Positions 9,489 through 16,343 of a stretch of 55,468 nucleotides of DNA are shown here, one piece after another; positions within the stretch are counted from its first letter, which is position 1; the number at the start of each line of letters is the position of its first letter. A program made the position numbers and the translations under genes. A model generated the notes under the pieces. It was not told the DNA's origin, made no database searches, and was given only the letters and a program-made list of their open reading frames with translations. This stretch comes from Deltaproteobacteria bacterium (GTDB lineage Bacteria > Myxococcota_A > Polyangia > Haliangiales > SHYZ01). The DNA lies in assembly GCA_016210055.1 (NCBI GenBank), contig JACQUZ010000114.1, forward strand, positions 1-55,468, given 5' to 3'.

Positions 9489-9850
9489 TTGAGTGCCCCC
9501 TTCCGGAGCGCGTACCACCACCCGAGCATGAGGATGCCCACGAACGTGAGCATGGCCATGAGCCCAGCGCCGCCCAGGCGGCCCACCGCTACTCCCCAGG
9601 GGAAGAAGAACACCGCTTCAACGTCGAAAAGCACGAAGAAGAGCGCGATCACGTAGTAGCGCGGATGAAACTGGATCCACGCAACCCCTTCTGGATCTTC
9701 ACCGCACTCGTAGGGACGCCGCGCGAGGGGCGACGACACGCGCGCTCTGACACGAAACACGCGCGCGAGCACCGCAAGCCCACCAATGGCCACCGCGGCC
9801 ACGAGCAGGAAAGAAAAAACCGCGCCCCATGGACCGGCCACGCTCACCAT
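9479..9850 (-). CDS. nuoA: NADH-quinone oxidoreductase subunit A
   Basis: Small membrane subunit of complex I, 123 aa, three predicted helices. The family landmarks RRPYECGEDPEGVAWIQFHPRYYVIALFFVLFDVEAVFFFPW (split here: RRPYECGEDPEG, then FHPRYYVIALFFVLFDVEA) are complete. The ATG at 9850 follows GGAAAG; the in-frame GTG immediately after is an alternative. It starts 19 nt after the korB stop, which ties the kor genes to the nuo genes in one transcription unit. Confidence 0.94.
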   Translation of the reverse strand: MVSVAGPWGAVFSFLLVAAVAIGGLAVLARVFRVRARVSSPLARRPYECGEDPEGVAWIQFHPRYYVIALFFVLFDVEAVFFFPWGVAVGRLGGAGLMAMLTFVGILMLGWWYALRKGALKWQ

Positions 9851-9869
9851 CCCTTTCCGAGCGGAGAGG

Positions 9870-10907
9870 TCATCCTTGGCCCCCAACCGTCCACGTATCA
9901 CCCGAGTTGAGGAGCGACTGGACCGTGCCCGAACGCTTCCCTTGAGCCACCCGGACTTGCTCCGTCACCAGCTCCTCGTAGGAAGGCCGCTCGATGGCCC
10001 GGAAGATGCCCATCGGCACGGGGAACTCTGGTGCGCCAAGCCGTGCGAGGAGGAATGGCAAGGTGTCCGAGCCCTCGTCGTGAACGAGGAGGTTCTCCGC
10101 GCCGTGCTCGGCGACGCCCACCACCTTGGGCTTGCCGCTCGAATCCAGGATGATCCCCCTCTCCTGGTTCTTGCCGAAGCGCAGGGGCTTTCCTTGGGAC
10201 AGGAGCACCCGACGCTCGTCCTTTGTGGCAGCGTCGGCGAGATCGGCAAACGAGTCGTCGTTGAAGATCACGCAGGTCTGGTAAATCTCGACGAAGGCAG
10301 TGCCGCGATGCCGCGCCGCCCGAGCGAGGATCTCCTGCATTTGCTGCGCATCCGTCCCGAGCGCCCTGGCGACGAACGTGGCTCCTGCGCCGAGCGCCAA
10401 TCCAACTGGATCGACTGGGTAGTCGACAGAGCCAATGGGCGTGGACTTGGTCTTCTTGCCAAGTTCCGACGTGGGGCTGTACTGCCCCTTGGTAAGCCCA
10501 TAGATCCGATTGTTGAACATCAGGATCTTGAGTCCGATGTTACGGCGTAGCGAGTGGAGGAGGTGGTTGCCGCCAATTGATAGCGCATCGCCGTCACCCG
10601 TGACGACCCAGACGGAGAGCTCTGGCCGTGCAATCTTGATTCCCGTGGCGATGGCAGGTGCGCGGCCATGGATGCCATGGATGCCGAAGGTATCCATGTA
10701 ATACGGGAACCGGCTCGAGCACCCGATTCCACTGACAAAAACGTAGTTCTCCTTGGGGATGCCCAGCGTCGGAAGGGTACGCTGGACCTGGGCGAGGATC
10801 GAATAGTCCGCGCATCCAGGGCACCACCTCACTTCTTGGTCCGAGACGAAGTCCTTGCGCGTGAGCTTGCTCGGGTCCGAGTTCTCGGCGACTGGCCGCG
10901 ACGTCAT
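9870..10907 (-). CDS. korB: 2-oxoacid:ferredoxin oxidoreductase, beta (TPP-binding) subunit
   Basis: Thiamine-diphosphate subunit, 345 aa, of a CoA-dependent 2-oxoacid:ferredoxin oxidoreductase, most like 2-oxoglutarate:ferredoxin oxidoreductase. It shows the CxxC pair in VRWCPGCADYSIL, the TPP/Mg motif GDGDALSIGGNH followed by MFNNRIYGLTKGQYSPTS, and a conserved GIGCSSRFPYYM stretch. It would oxidise a 2-oxoacid and reduce ferredoxin. The start overlaps korA (ATGA) and the stop is 19 nt before nuoA. The substrate cannot be fixed from sequence alone. Confidence 0.92.
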   Translation of the reverse strand: MTSRPVAENSDPSKLTRKDFVSDQEVRWCPGCADYSILAQVQRTLPTLGIPKENYVFVSGIGCSSRFPYYMDTFGIHGIHGRAPAIATGIKIARPELSVWVVTGDGDALSIGGNHLLHSLRRNIGLKILMFNNRIYGLTKGQYSPTSELGKKTKSTPIGSVDYPVDPVGLALGAGATFVARALGTDAQQMQEILARAARHRGTAFVEIYQTCVIFNDDSFADLADAATKDERRVLLSQGKPLRFGKNQERGIILDSSGKPKVVGVAEHGAENLLVHDEGSDTLPFLLARLGAPEFPVPMGIFRAIERPSYEELVTEQVRVAQGKRSGTVQSLLNSGDTWTVGGQG

Positions 10908-12742
10908 GAGCGAACCTCCATGTGGGCCTCGAGATCAGAAGCAAGCTCGGCTTCCTTGAAGGGTCTTCCCTGGACCTTGCTCAAGGCTTTCACGTCGATG
11001 AGGTACCGAGCTCTGAGAAGCATGGTCAGCTGTCCGAGGTTCATCTCTGGCACCACCACGCGCTTGTACTTGGCAAGCACGCTTCCTAGATCATTCGGCA
11101 GGGGATGAAGATGCCTTAGGTGGACATGACCTACGCGATATCCCTTGCCGAGGAGCTTGGTCACGGCCGCGCGGATCGCGCCAAACGTGCTTCCCCAACC
11201 CACGACGAGCAGATCCCCTGCGGGAGCGCCGAAGACCTCCGTGGGCGGGTAGCTTTCTGCGACCTTCGCCACCTTGTCGGCCCTTACGCGGCACATGAGC
11301 TCATGGTTCGCCGGGTCGTGGGAAACCCCGCCGCCGACGTTCTCCTTCTCGAGTCCTCCGACCCGATGCTCCAGGCCGGGTGTTCCCGGAATGGCCCACG
11401 GCCGCGCCAGGTTCTCATCCCGCATGTAGGGATGAAATCCCTCGACGCGCGTCCTGAAGCTCACAGGAATCTTCGGAATTCCAGCCATGTCGGGAATCGG
11501 GAACGGCTCAGCTCCGTTCGCGAGGAACCCATCCGAAAGCAGCATGACCGGCGTCATGTGGCGAATTGCGATTCGTGCGGCTTCGATGGCCACCCAGAAG
11601 CAGTCGCCCGGGGAGCACGCGGCGAGGACCGGAATGGGCGCCTCACCGTGACGGCCAAAGACGGCCTGGAGGAGGTCGGCCTGCTCGGTCTTCGTCGGGA
11701 GCCCCGTGCTCGGACCTGCTCGCTGCACGTTCACGATAATGAGTGGCAGCTCGAGAATGACGGCAAGGCCAATACCTTCGGTTTTTAGATCCAGGCCCGG
11801 GCCGCTGGTCGTCGTGACCGCGAGCGCTCCGGAGTACGCCGCTCCGATGCAAGAGCAGATACCCGCGATTTCGTCCTCGGCCTGGAAGGTCTTGATGCCC
11901 AAGTGCTTCTGTCCAGCGAGGTAGTGGAGGATGTCTGATGCCGGGGTTATGGGATACGTCCCGAGGAAGAGCTCGAGCCCTGAAAGCTCGGCAGCCGCCG
12001 CGAGCCCAAGGGCCAGGGCTTCGTTTCCAGGCAGGTTCTTGTATCGGCCCGGGGCGATTTCCGCCGGCGGGACGATGTATGAGTGGGTGAAGATCTCCGT
12101 GGCTTCGCCGTGAGCAACGCCAGCGCGCAGGGCGCGAACGTTGGCCTCAGCGATAGCCGGATTGCTCTTCACGAACTTCGCGTTGATCCACTTGACCGTG
12201 TGCTCGGTGGTCCGCTGGAACAACCAGTAGACGAGCCCGAGTGCAAAAAAGTTCTTGGCCCGCTCAGCTTCCTTGCGGGAAATCGGGAGGCCTTCGACGG
12301 CCTTGAGCGTCTGGCCGGTGATGTTGATGGGATAAACCCGGAAGCCTGACAGGCTGCCGTTCTGCAGCGGATCTTCCTGGAAGCCAGCCTTTTCCAGGCT
12401 CTTCTTGTCGAACTCACCCGAGTTCACAATAATGATGCCGCCCTTCTTGAGCTCCCGAAGGTTCACCTTGAGGGCGGCAGGATTCATCGCTACGAGAACG
12501 TCTGGGGCGTCGCCTGGGGTAAAGACTGGGTGGCGCGCAAACTGGATCTGAAACCCGGAGACACCGGCCACCGTCCCGGCTGGGGCACGAATTTCAGACG
12601 GGTAATCAGGAAACGTCGCGAGGTCGTTGCCGGCGAGGGCCGTGGTCTCGGTGAATTGCGCTCCGGTGAGCTGCATGCCGTCACCCGAGTCACCGGAGAA
12701 ACGTATGACGACCGAGTCTAGCTGTTCCTGGTTGCGATCCAT
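10904..12742 (-). CDS. korA: 2-oxoacid:ferredoxin oxidoreductase, gamma-alpha fused subunit
   Basis: 612-aa subunit with a gamma domain first (VVIRFSGDSGDGMQLTG, about residues 10-190) and the alpha pyrimidine-binding domain after (LGTYPITPASDILHYLA; AGPSTGLPTKTEQADLLQAVFGRHGE). This is the standard KorA layout. The start at 12742 was preferred to an upstream ATG because GGAGA is 7 nt before it and the longer version adds a non-conserved dodecapeptide. It is the first gene of the kor-nuo operon. With KorB it would reduce ferredoxin, which the nuo products may reoxidise. Confidence 0.92.
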   Translation of the reverse strand: MDRNQEQLDSVVIRFSGDSGDGMQLTGAQFTETTALAGNDLATFPDYPSEIRAPAGTVAGVSGFQIQFARHPVFTPGDAPDVLVAMNPAALKVNLRELKKGGIIIVNSGEFDKKSLEKAGFQEDPLQNGSLSGFRVYPINITGQTLKAVEGLPISRKEAERAKNFFALGLVYWLFQRTTEHTVKWINAKFVKSNPAIAEANVRALRAGVAHGEATEIFTHSYIVPPAEIAPGRYKNLPGNEALALGLAAAAELSGLELFLGTYPITPASDILHYLAGQKHLGIKTFQAEDEIAGICSCIGAAYSGALAVTTTSGPGLDLKTEGIGLAVILELPLIIVNVQRAGPSTGLPTKTEQADLLQAVFGRHGEAPIPVLAACSPGDCFWVAIEAARIAIRHMTPVMLLSDGFLANGAEPFPIPDMAGIPKIPVSFRTRVEGFHPYMRDENLARPWAIPGTPGLEHRVGGLEKENVGGGVSHDPANHELMCRVRADKVAKVAESYPPTEVFGAPAGDLLVVGWGSTFGAIRAAVTKLLGKGYRVGHVHLRHLHPLPNDLGSVLAKYKRVVVPEMNLGQLTMLLRARYLIDVKALSKVQGRPFKEAELASDLEAHMEVRS

Positions 12743-12768
12743 TCCTTGGTCTCCACGCGGTTGCGCGC

Positions 12769-12777
12769 TATTTAGCA
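12769..12777 (-). promoter_or_regulatory. Extended -10 element for the kor-nuo operon
   Basis: On the minus strand the 9 bases read TGCTAAATA, an extended -10 (TGn + TAAATA), about 27 nt upstream of the korA ATG. No convincing -35 hexamer is seen at 16-18 bp, which is usual for extended -10 promoters. The same TGCTAnnnT form recurs before other genes here (37726, 51080, 55329). Confidence 0.4.
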
Positions 12778-13182
12778 CAGTCTTACCAAAAAATACCCCA
12801 CCACTGTTGCGCGAGCGCTGGCAAAAGACGGTGCGGACGGAAAACCGAGCCCCGCTCCCGGTAGTCTCGAGCCTGCTGTGAATTCGCTGTCGTACTCAGG
12901 GATCGAGAGATGACTCCAAGCTAGTCCTTCTGAGCTTTCCACTTTTGTGGCGCGGTTGCAATCCGCTTACCATGGACGGACAACGCCGAAAACGTTAAGT
13001 TCGCGAGGCACGTAGGAATTTTCCCTCTTGGCAAATCAGCGCAAGACATGCGCGTCCCCGCCGGCATCGACGCACGTCTTGCCGGGCTTGGTATTCCCGC
13101 TCCGCGCGCGGACGAGCAGCGACGGGAGACGCCTGATCTGTGCGCACGGTCGGTGCGTGAAAACCAGCGGTTAGCCAATCCA

Positions 13183-13212
13183 TTGCAGTTTACCCGCTTG
13201 CCGACGTAGAAT
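13183..13212 (+). promoter_or_regulatory. Sigma-70-like promoter just before the repeat-protein gene
   Basis: TTGCAG (13183-13188) and TAGAAT (13207-13212) are 18 bp apart. Transcription would begin about 7 bases after the -10, which leaves only two or three bases before the GTG at 13222, so the mRNA would be almost leaderless. The -10 and the bases after it (GTAGAATCCGGA) match the equivalent site in front of the sigma-factor gene at 15097. Confidence 0.5.
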
Positions 13213-13221
13213 CCGGATCTT

Positions 13222-14499
13222 GTGAGTGCTTTCGCGCGAGCTGGTTCATTGGCTTTGCTCGTCCTCATCACGCATGCCTGCGCCACCGCTGGTGAAAGCT
13301 GCACCGACGCAGATCGTGACGGAACCTGCGACGAGATGGACCTCTGTGACAAGGGCCCGGATGGCGTGGATTCCGACGGCGATCGAGTGCCCGACCCATG
13401 TGATCGCTGTGCGGGCCAGCCGGATTACTTGGATACCGACCTCGACAACGTTCCCGACGGGTGTGACCAGTGCAACGGGGGAAACGACGGGATTGATACG
13501 GACGCCGATGGCATTCCCGATGCGTGCGACAAGTGCGCCTCGGGAGACGATAGCATGGATGCCGACAGGGACGGCGTCCCCGATGCATGTGACAAGTGCA
13601 CCCAGTCGGACGACAAGCTGGATGCCGATCTAGACGGTATCGCCGACGGCTGCGACAAGTGCGCGGGCTTCCGCGATTCGCTCGATACGGACAGCGACGG
13701 CACGCCCGACGGCTGCGACAAGTGCGCAGCGGGCGACGACAGCAAGGACGCCGACAGGGATGGAACCCCCGACGCGTGCGATACCTGTTCTGCCGGCGAC
13801 AACAGCAAGGACTCGGACTCAGACGGCACCCCCGATGCGTGCGACAAGTGCGCGGGCTCGGACGACAGGCTCGACGCCGACCTGGACGGCACGCCTGACG
13901 GCTGCGACAAGTGCAAGACGGGTGACGATCGCAGGGATGCCGACGCAGACGGTGTCCCAGACGCGTGTGACAGGTGCGCCGGCTTCGACGACAACACCGA
14001 TTCAGACGGGGACAGCGTTCCCAACGGCTGCGACAAGTGCCCCGGGGGAAATGACGCGCTCGATCAAGACGGAGACTCCCTTCCTGACGGCTGTGACACG
14101 TGCGCCATTGACGGGCCCGCGGCTGCGGCCGTACCCATTTCTGTGAGGTTTGGGCCCGAAGCTACGCTAACGGTTTCCAATGCCAAGATTAATGGCGGTA
14201 GCAATAAGGCGACCATCGTGTCCCCCGGCGCCACGTTCAGCATTGCGTTCGATTGGTCAGCCGTGCGCTCGACAGGTTGCCCCACGTGCGTGACCCAGAT
14301 TTACGTGGGAATTACGGGAATTGGCTCTGCCTCCTGCCCCTTCAGCAGCGTCCCCCCTGCGTCGGGTTCAAAGACGATTAATGTCACCGCTCCCACGCAG
14401 CCGGGAACCTATTATTTCGGCACTGCCTGGACCTGGGATTATTCGTGCCAGAACCCAGGACCTGGGGGGACCCCTTTTGCGGCGATTTGCGTGAAGTGA
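13222..14499 (+). CDS. Exported protein with twelve 21-residue TSP3-like calcium-binding repeats
   Basis: 425 aa, start GTG. A short hydrophobic N-terminus (SLALLVLITHAC) resembles a lipoprotein signal, although His at -2 is atypical. Residues 50-301 are twelve 21-residue repeats of the form DxDxDGxPDxCDxCxxxDDxx, preceded by one degenerate unit. The Asp array is like thrombospondin type-3/calcium-binding motifs and each unit adds two cysteines. The C-terminal ~110 residues form a separate, probably beta-sandwich domain with several cysteines (CPTCVTQIYVGITG; GTYYFGTAWTWDYSC) that I do not recognise. Likely a cell-surface, calcium-stabilised rod. It is alone on this strand until 14824; no enzymatic motif is visible. 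Confidence 0.85.
   Translation: MSAFARAGSLALLVLITHACATAGESCTDADRDGTCDEMDLCDKGPDGVDSDGDRVPDPCDRCAGQPDYLDTDLDNVPDGCDQCNGGNDGIDTDADGIPDACDKCASGDDSMDADRDGVPDACDKCTQSDDKLDADLDGIADGCDKCAGFRDSLDTDSDGTPDGCDKCAAGDDSKDADRDGTPDACDTCSAGDNSKDSDSDGTPDACDKCAGSDDRLDADLDGTPDGCDKCKTGDDRRDADADGVPDACDRCAGFDDNTDSDGDSVPNGCDKCPGGNDALDQDGDSLPDGCDTCAIDGPAAAAVPISVRFGPEATLTVSNAKINGGSNKATIVSPGATFSIAFDWSAVRSTGCPTCVTQIYVGITGIGSASCPFSSVPPASGSKTINVTAPTQPGTYYFGTAWTWDYSCQNPGPGGTPFAAICVK
13369..14124 (+). repeat. Twelve tandem 63-bp coding repeats
   Basis: Twelve in-frame 63-bp units encode the 21-residue Asp/Cys repeats. Units differ at the DNA level but keep the GAC/GAT-rich and TGC GAC AAG TGC cores. Such arrays are prone to change in copy number. 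Confidence 0.85.
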
Positions 14500-14823
14500 G
14501 CTCATCCCAGATAACCATCTGAAGAGACCGAGAGGCACGCCCGAAGGCGACCATCAAGTCCTGTCAATCCACCGCGATCTTGATCCCCTGGCCGGGCTCC
14601 ACGTGCGCAAGCTCCGTCTCGGGAATATCAATTTCGGCAAGCATGACCGAGGAAAAGCATGCGCAAGAAACGGGGCACCTTCATTGATTCCATGGCCCGC
14701 CGGAGGGGTGGACAGCAACTGTCAGCACGCAAGATGGGCACCCCTTGCGGCGCTCCCCCACTCGAACTAGGGTGCCCTCCGGGTTCATACCGAGCCCTAC
14801 CACTCGAGCAAACGAGGTGTGAC
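14500..14823. other. Intergenic region with a possible gene remnant
   Basis: The 324-base gap holds no complete gene. It contains a short minus-strand stretch that reads like the end of a membrane-fusion protein (listed separately). The plus-strand frame running into 14824 from 14659 has no ribosome site and its N-terminal part is not protein-like, so I start the next gene at 14824. No clear terminator was seen. Confidence 0.5.
14566..14646 (-). pseudogene. Possible remnant of a HlyD-type membrane-fusion protein C-terminus
   Basis: On the minus strand a ~27-residue tail reads VMLAEIDIPETELAHVEPGQ followed by GIKIAVD and a stop. The pattern 'I.IPE.EL..VEPGQ.I.I.VD' resembles the beta-barrel/lipoyl segment of RND/ABC adaptor proteins. 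No start codon or upstream part of the gene continues in this frame, so if real it is only a scrap. It could also be chance. Confidence 0.25.
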
Positions 14824-15048
14824 ATGAAGAAGCTCTGCGTCATGTTCTTTCTACTCGCTGGCACGATCGGCTGTGCCGCCGGAAACAAGTCGACCAAGGC
14901 GTCGGATGACGACCAAGGTGAGCGGCCTTCAGTCGAGCGTGTCGACACCGGGCGTGAACCAGCGGCTCCGCCCGCAGCCGAAGGCCGTGAGCGCCCCGAG
15001 ACACCGACCCACGACCATGGCGACCATGGAGGGGGGCACCCGCATTAG
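14824..15048 (+). CDS. Small His-tailed putative lipoprotein
   Basis: 74 aa. The N-terminus MKKLCVMFFLLAGTIGCAAG is a lipoprotein-type signal with the cysteine at residue 17, followed by a charged, Pro/Glu-rich and probably disordered body that ends in a His/Gly/Asp cluster (THDHGDHGGGHPH) that could bind metal. GAGG lies about 7 nt before the ATG. It ends 48 nt before the ECF sigma gene. No family recognised. Confidence 0.6.
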   Translation: MKKLCVMFFLLAGTIGCAAGNKSTKASDDDQGERPSVERVDTGREPAAPPAAEGRERPETPTHDHGDHGGGHPH

Positions 15049-15081
15049 GTGTAGCTTCCCGAATATCACCGCCCTTCCATG

Positions 15082-15087
15082 TATAAT
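15082..15087 (+). promoter_or_regulatory. TATAAT -10 element directly in front of the sigma-factor gene
   Basis: A perfect TATAAT ends 9 nt before the ATG at 15097, within GTATAATCCGGA, which nearly matches the site before 13222. The mRNA would be nearly leaderless. No good -35 at 16-18 bp; TTCCCG at 15056 is 20 bp upstream. Confidence 0.45.
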
Positions 15088-15096
15088 CCGGACTAG

Positions 15097-15588
15097 ATGG
15101 ACGCCGAGAAGCTCGAGGATCTGTACCGGCGGTTCGCACCGCTGGTGCATGCCCGGGCGAGACGAATCCTCGGCGATGCCGACGCCGAAGACGTAGTCCA
15201 AGAGGTGTTCCTCCGCCTCTATAGAAATCCACCGAGAGACGAGCGGTGCATGATCGATTGGATCTACACCACCTCGACCAACGCGAGCCTTGACCGGCTC
15301 CGTTTTCGCCGGCGCCGCGACCCTAGTTGGCACGAGGAGGTGCGCGACGCGCAGGTCGCTTTGGGCGCAAGGAGCGTGGAGGCCGTGCTCGCCTCGCAGG
15401 ACCTTTTCCGCAAGCTCCTCGCCCACGTAGATCGCAGGACCCAGGAGGTCGCGGTGCTTCACTACCTCGAGGAGATGGACCAAAGTGAAATGGCTCGACT
15501 CCTCGGCGTTTCCCGGAAGACCGTAGGCGAGCGGCTGCGTCGCTTCGAAAAGCAGGCACGGAGGCTCATTGGCCGATGGAATCCTTGA
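15097..15588 (+). CDS. ECF-type RNA polymerase sigma factor
   Basis: 163 aa. Region 2 is visible in LYRRFAPLVHARARRILGDADAEDVVQEVFLRLYRN (split: LYRRFAPLVHARARRILGD, DAEDVVQEVFLRLYRN). Region 4 helix-turn-helix is LEEMDQSEMARLLGVSRKTVGERLRRFEKQARR in its usual place at the C-terminus, and there is no region 1 or 3, as in ECF sigmas. It overlaps the next gene by 13 nt; that gene encodes a zinc-finger membrane protein, the standard cognate anti-sigma arrangement. It probably directs transcription of the downstream genes and perhaps of others. Confidence 0.9.
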   Translation: MDAEKLEDLYRRFAPLVHARARRILGDADAEDVVQEVFLRLYRNPPRDERCMIDWIYTTSTNASLDRLRFRRRRDPSWHEEVRDAQVALGARSVEAVLASQDLFRKLLAHVDRRTQEVAVLHYLEEMDQSEMARLLGVSRKTVGERLRRFEKQARRLIGRWNP

Positions 15589-16343
15589 GCGAACACCTGC
15601 CCCAAAACCTCATCGATCGGTTCCTTGCCCAGGCGACCACGCCCGAGGAGTCCACGGCCGTAGAAGACCATTCCGGCGCGTGCGATCGCTGCGCGGGCAG
15701 GCTCCGCGAGGCGCGTGCCGACAGGGACGCCTTCCTCGTGCGCAACCCACCCGCCACGCGGGTCGCCAAGCTCATGGAGGCCAAGCGTCCCTTGCGCCAG
15801 GGATGGCTCGCCGTTGCTTTCACGATTACCGCTCTTGGCGCGGCGGTCCTGTTCCTGGTGTCAAGCCCCGCGCCGGATCGCCCGCAGGGCAATGGGATCC
15901 TATCGAAGGGAGAGCCGAAAGACCTGTTCGTCGTCCGCGAGAACGAGTCGCAGGCGAGCCATGTCGCCGGACCGTCCGTCACCTTGCGCCCTGGAGACGT
16001 CATCGAGCCCAAGGCAGCAGCGACGGGCAAGCACGTAACGCTCGCTTCGCTGAGCGCCCGAGGTCATGTTCAGGTGATTGCCGAAAAAGGGCCAGGGCCC
16101 GCGGCGCCCCTACCGAGCCTGGTCGTCGACGCGTCCACCGAAAAGGAACGACTGTTCTTGCTCGTCTCGACGAGGCCCATCGATCGCGAGCTCTTGGAAC
16201 GGAGCCTGCATGGCGCGCTTGCCGCCGCGGGCGGTGATCTGGGCGCCGCTTTCCGTGTTGTGCTGGAGGGGCATCCCGACCTACGGGTGTCCTCCCTCCT
16301 CGTGACGAAGCAGGTGTCCGAGCACCGGAGCCCGGAGAAGTGA
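15576..16343 (+). CDS. Membrane anti-sigma factor with zinc-finger domain
   Basis: 255 aa. The N-terminal cytoplasmic domain has the zinc motif H32-x3-C36-x2-C39 typical of ZAS/zf-HC2 anti-sigma factors. A single transmembrane helix lies at about residues 75-97 (GWLAVAFTITALGAAVLFLV). The periplasmic part (about 100-255) contains a beta-rich domain like DUF4384 (PSVTLRPGDVIEP; VTLASLSARGHVQVIAEKG), a domain often seen with caspase-like proteins. It overlaps both neighbours. It would hold the sigma factor at the membrane and sense a periplasmic signal. Confidence 0.82.
   Translation: MESLSEHLPQNLIDRFLAQATTPEESTAVEDHSGACDRCAGRLREARADRDAFLVRNPPATRVAKLMEAKRPLRQGWLAVAFTITALGAAVLFLVSSPAPDRPQGNGILSKGEPKDLFVVRENESQASHVAGPSVTLRPGDVIEPKAAATGKHVTLASLSARGHVQVIAEKGPGPAAPLPSLVVDASTEKERLFLLVSTRPIDRELLERSLHGALAAAGGDLGAAFRVVLEGHPDLRVSSLLVTKQVSEHRSPEK

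Larger units (their letters stand above)
12743..13221. other. Divergent intergenic region between kor-nuo and the repeat-protein gene
   Basis: This 479-base gap separates two divergent genes and should hold both promoters. I see the extended -10 for korA near its left end and a -35/-10 pair at its right end. No convincing ORF is present: the short frames in it have no ribosome site and no recognisable domain. No terminator or riboswitch-like fold was recognised. Confidence 0.6.

Noticed and set aside
13369..14124. CRISPR-like regular array
   Set aside because: The 63-bp periodicity is fully explained by in-frame protein repeats; there are no conserved direct repeats with variable spacers and no cas genes.
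14659..14823. N-terminal extension of the small lipoprotein
   Set aside because: The extra 55 codons have no ribosome site and would bury the lipoprotein signal, which begins at the ATG at 14824 with GAGG in front.
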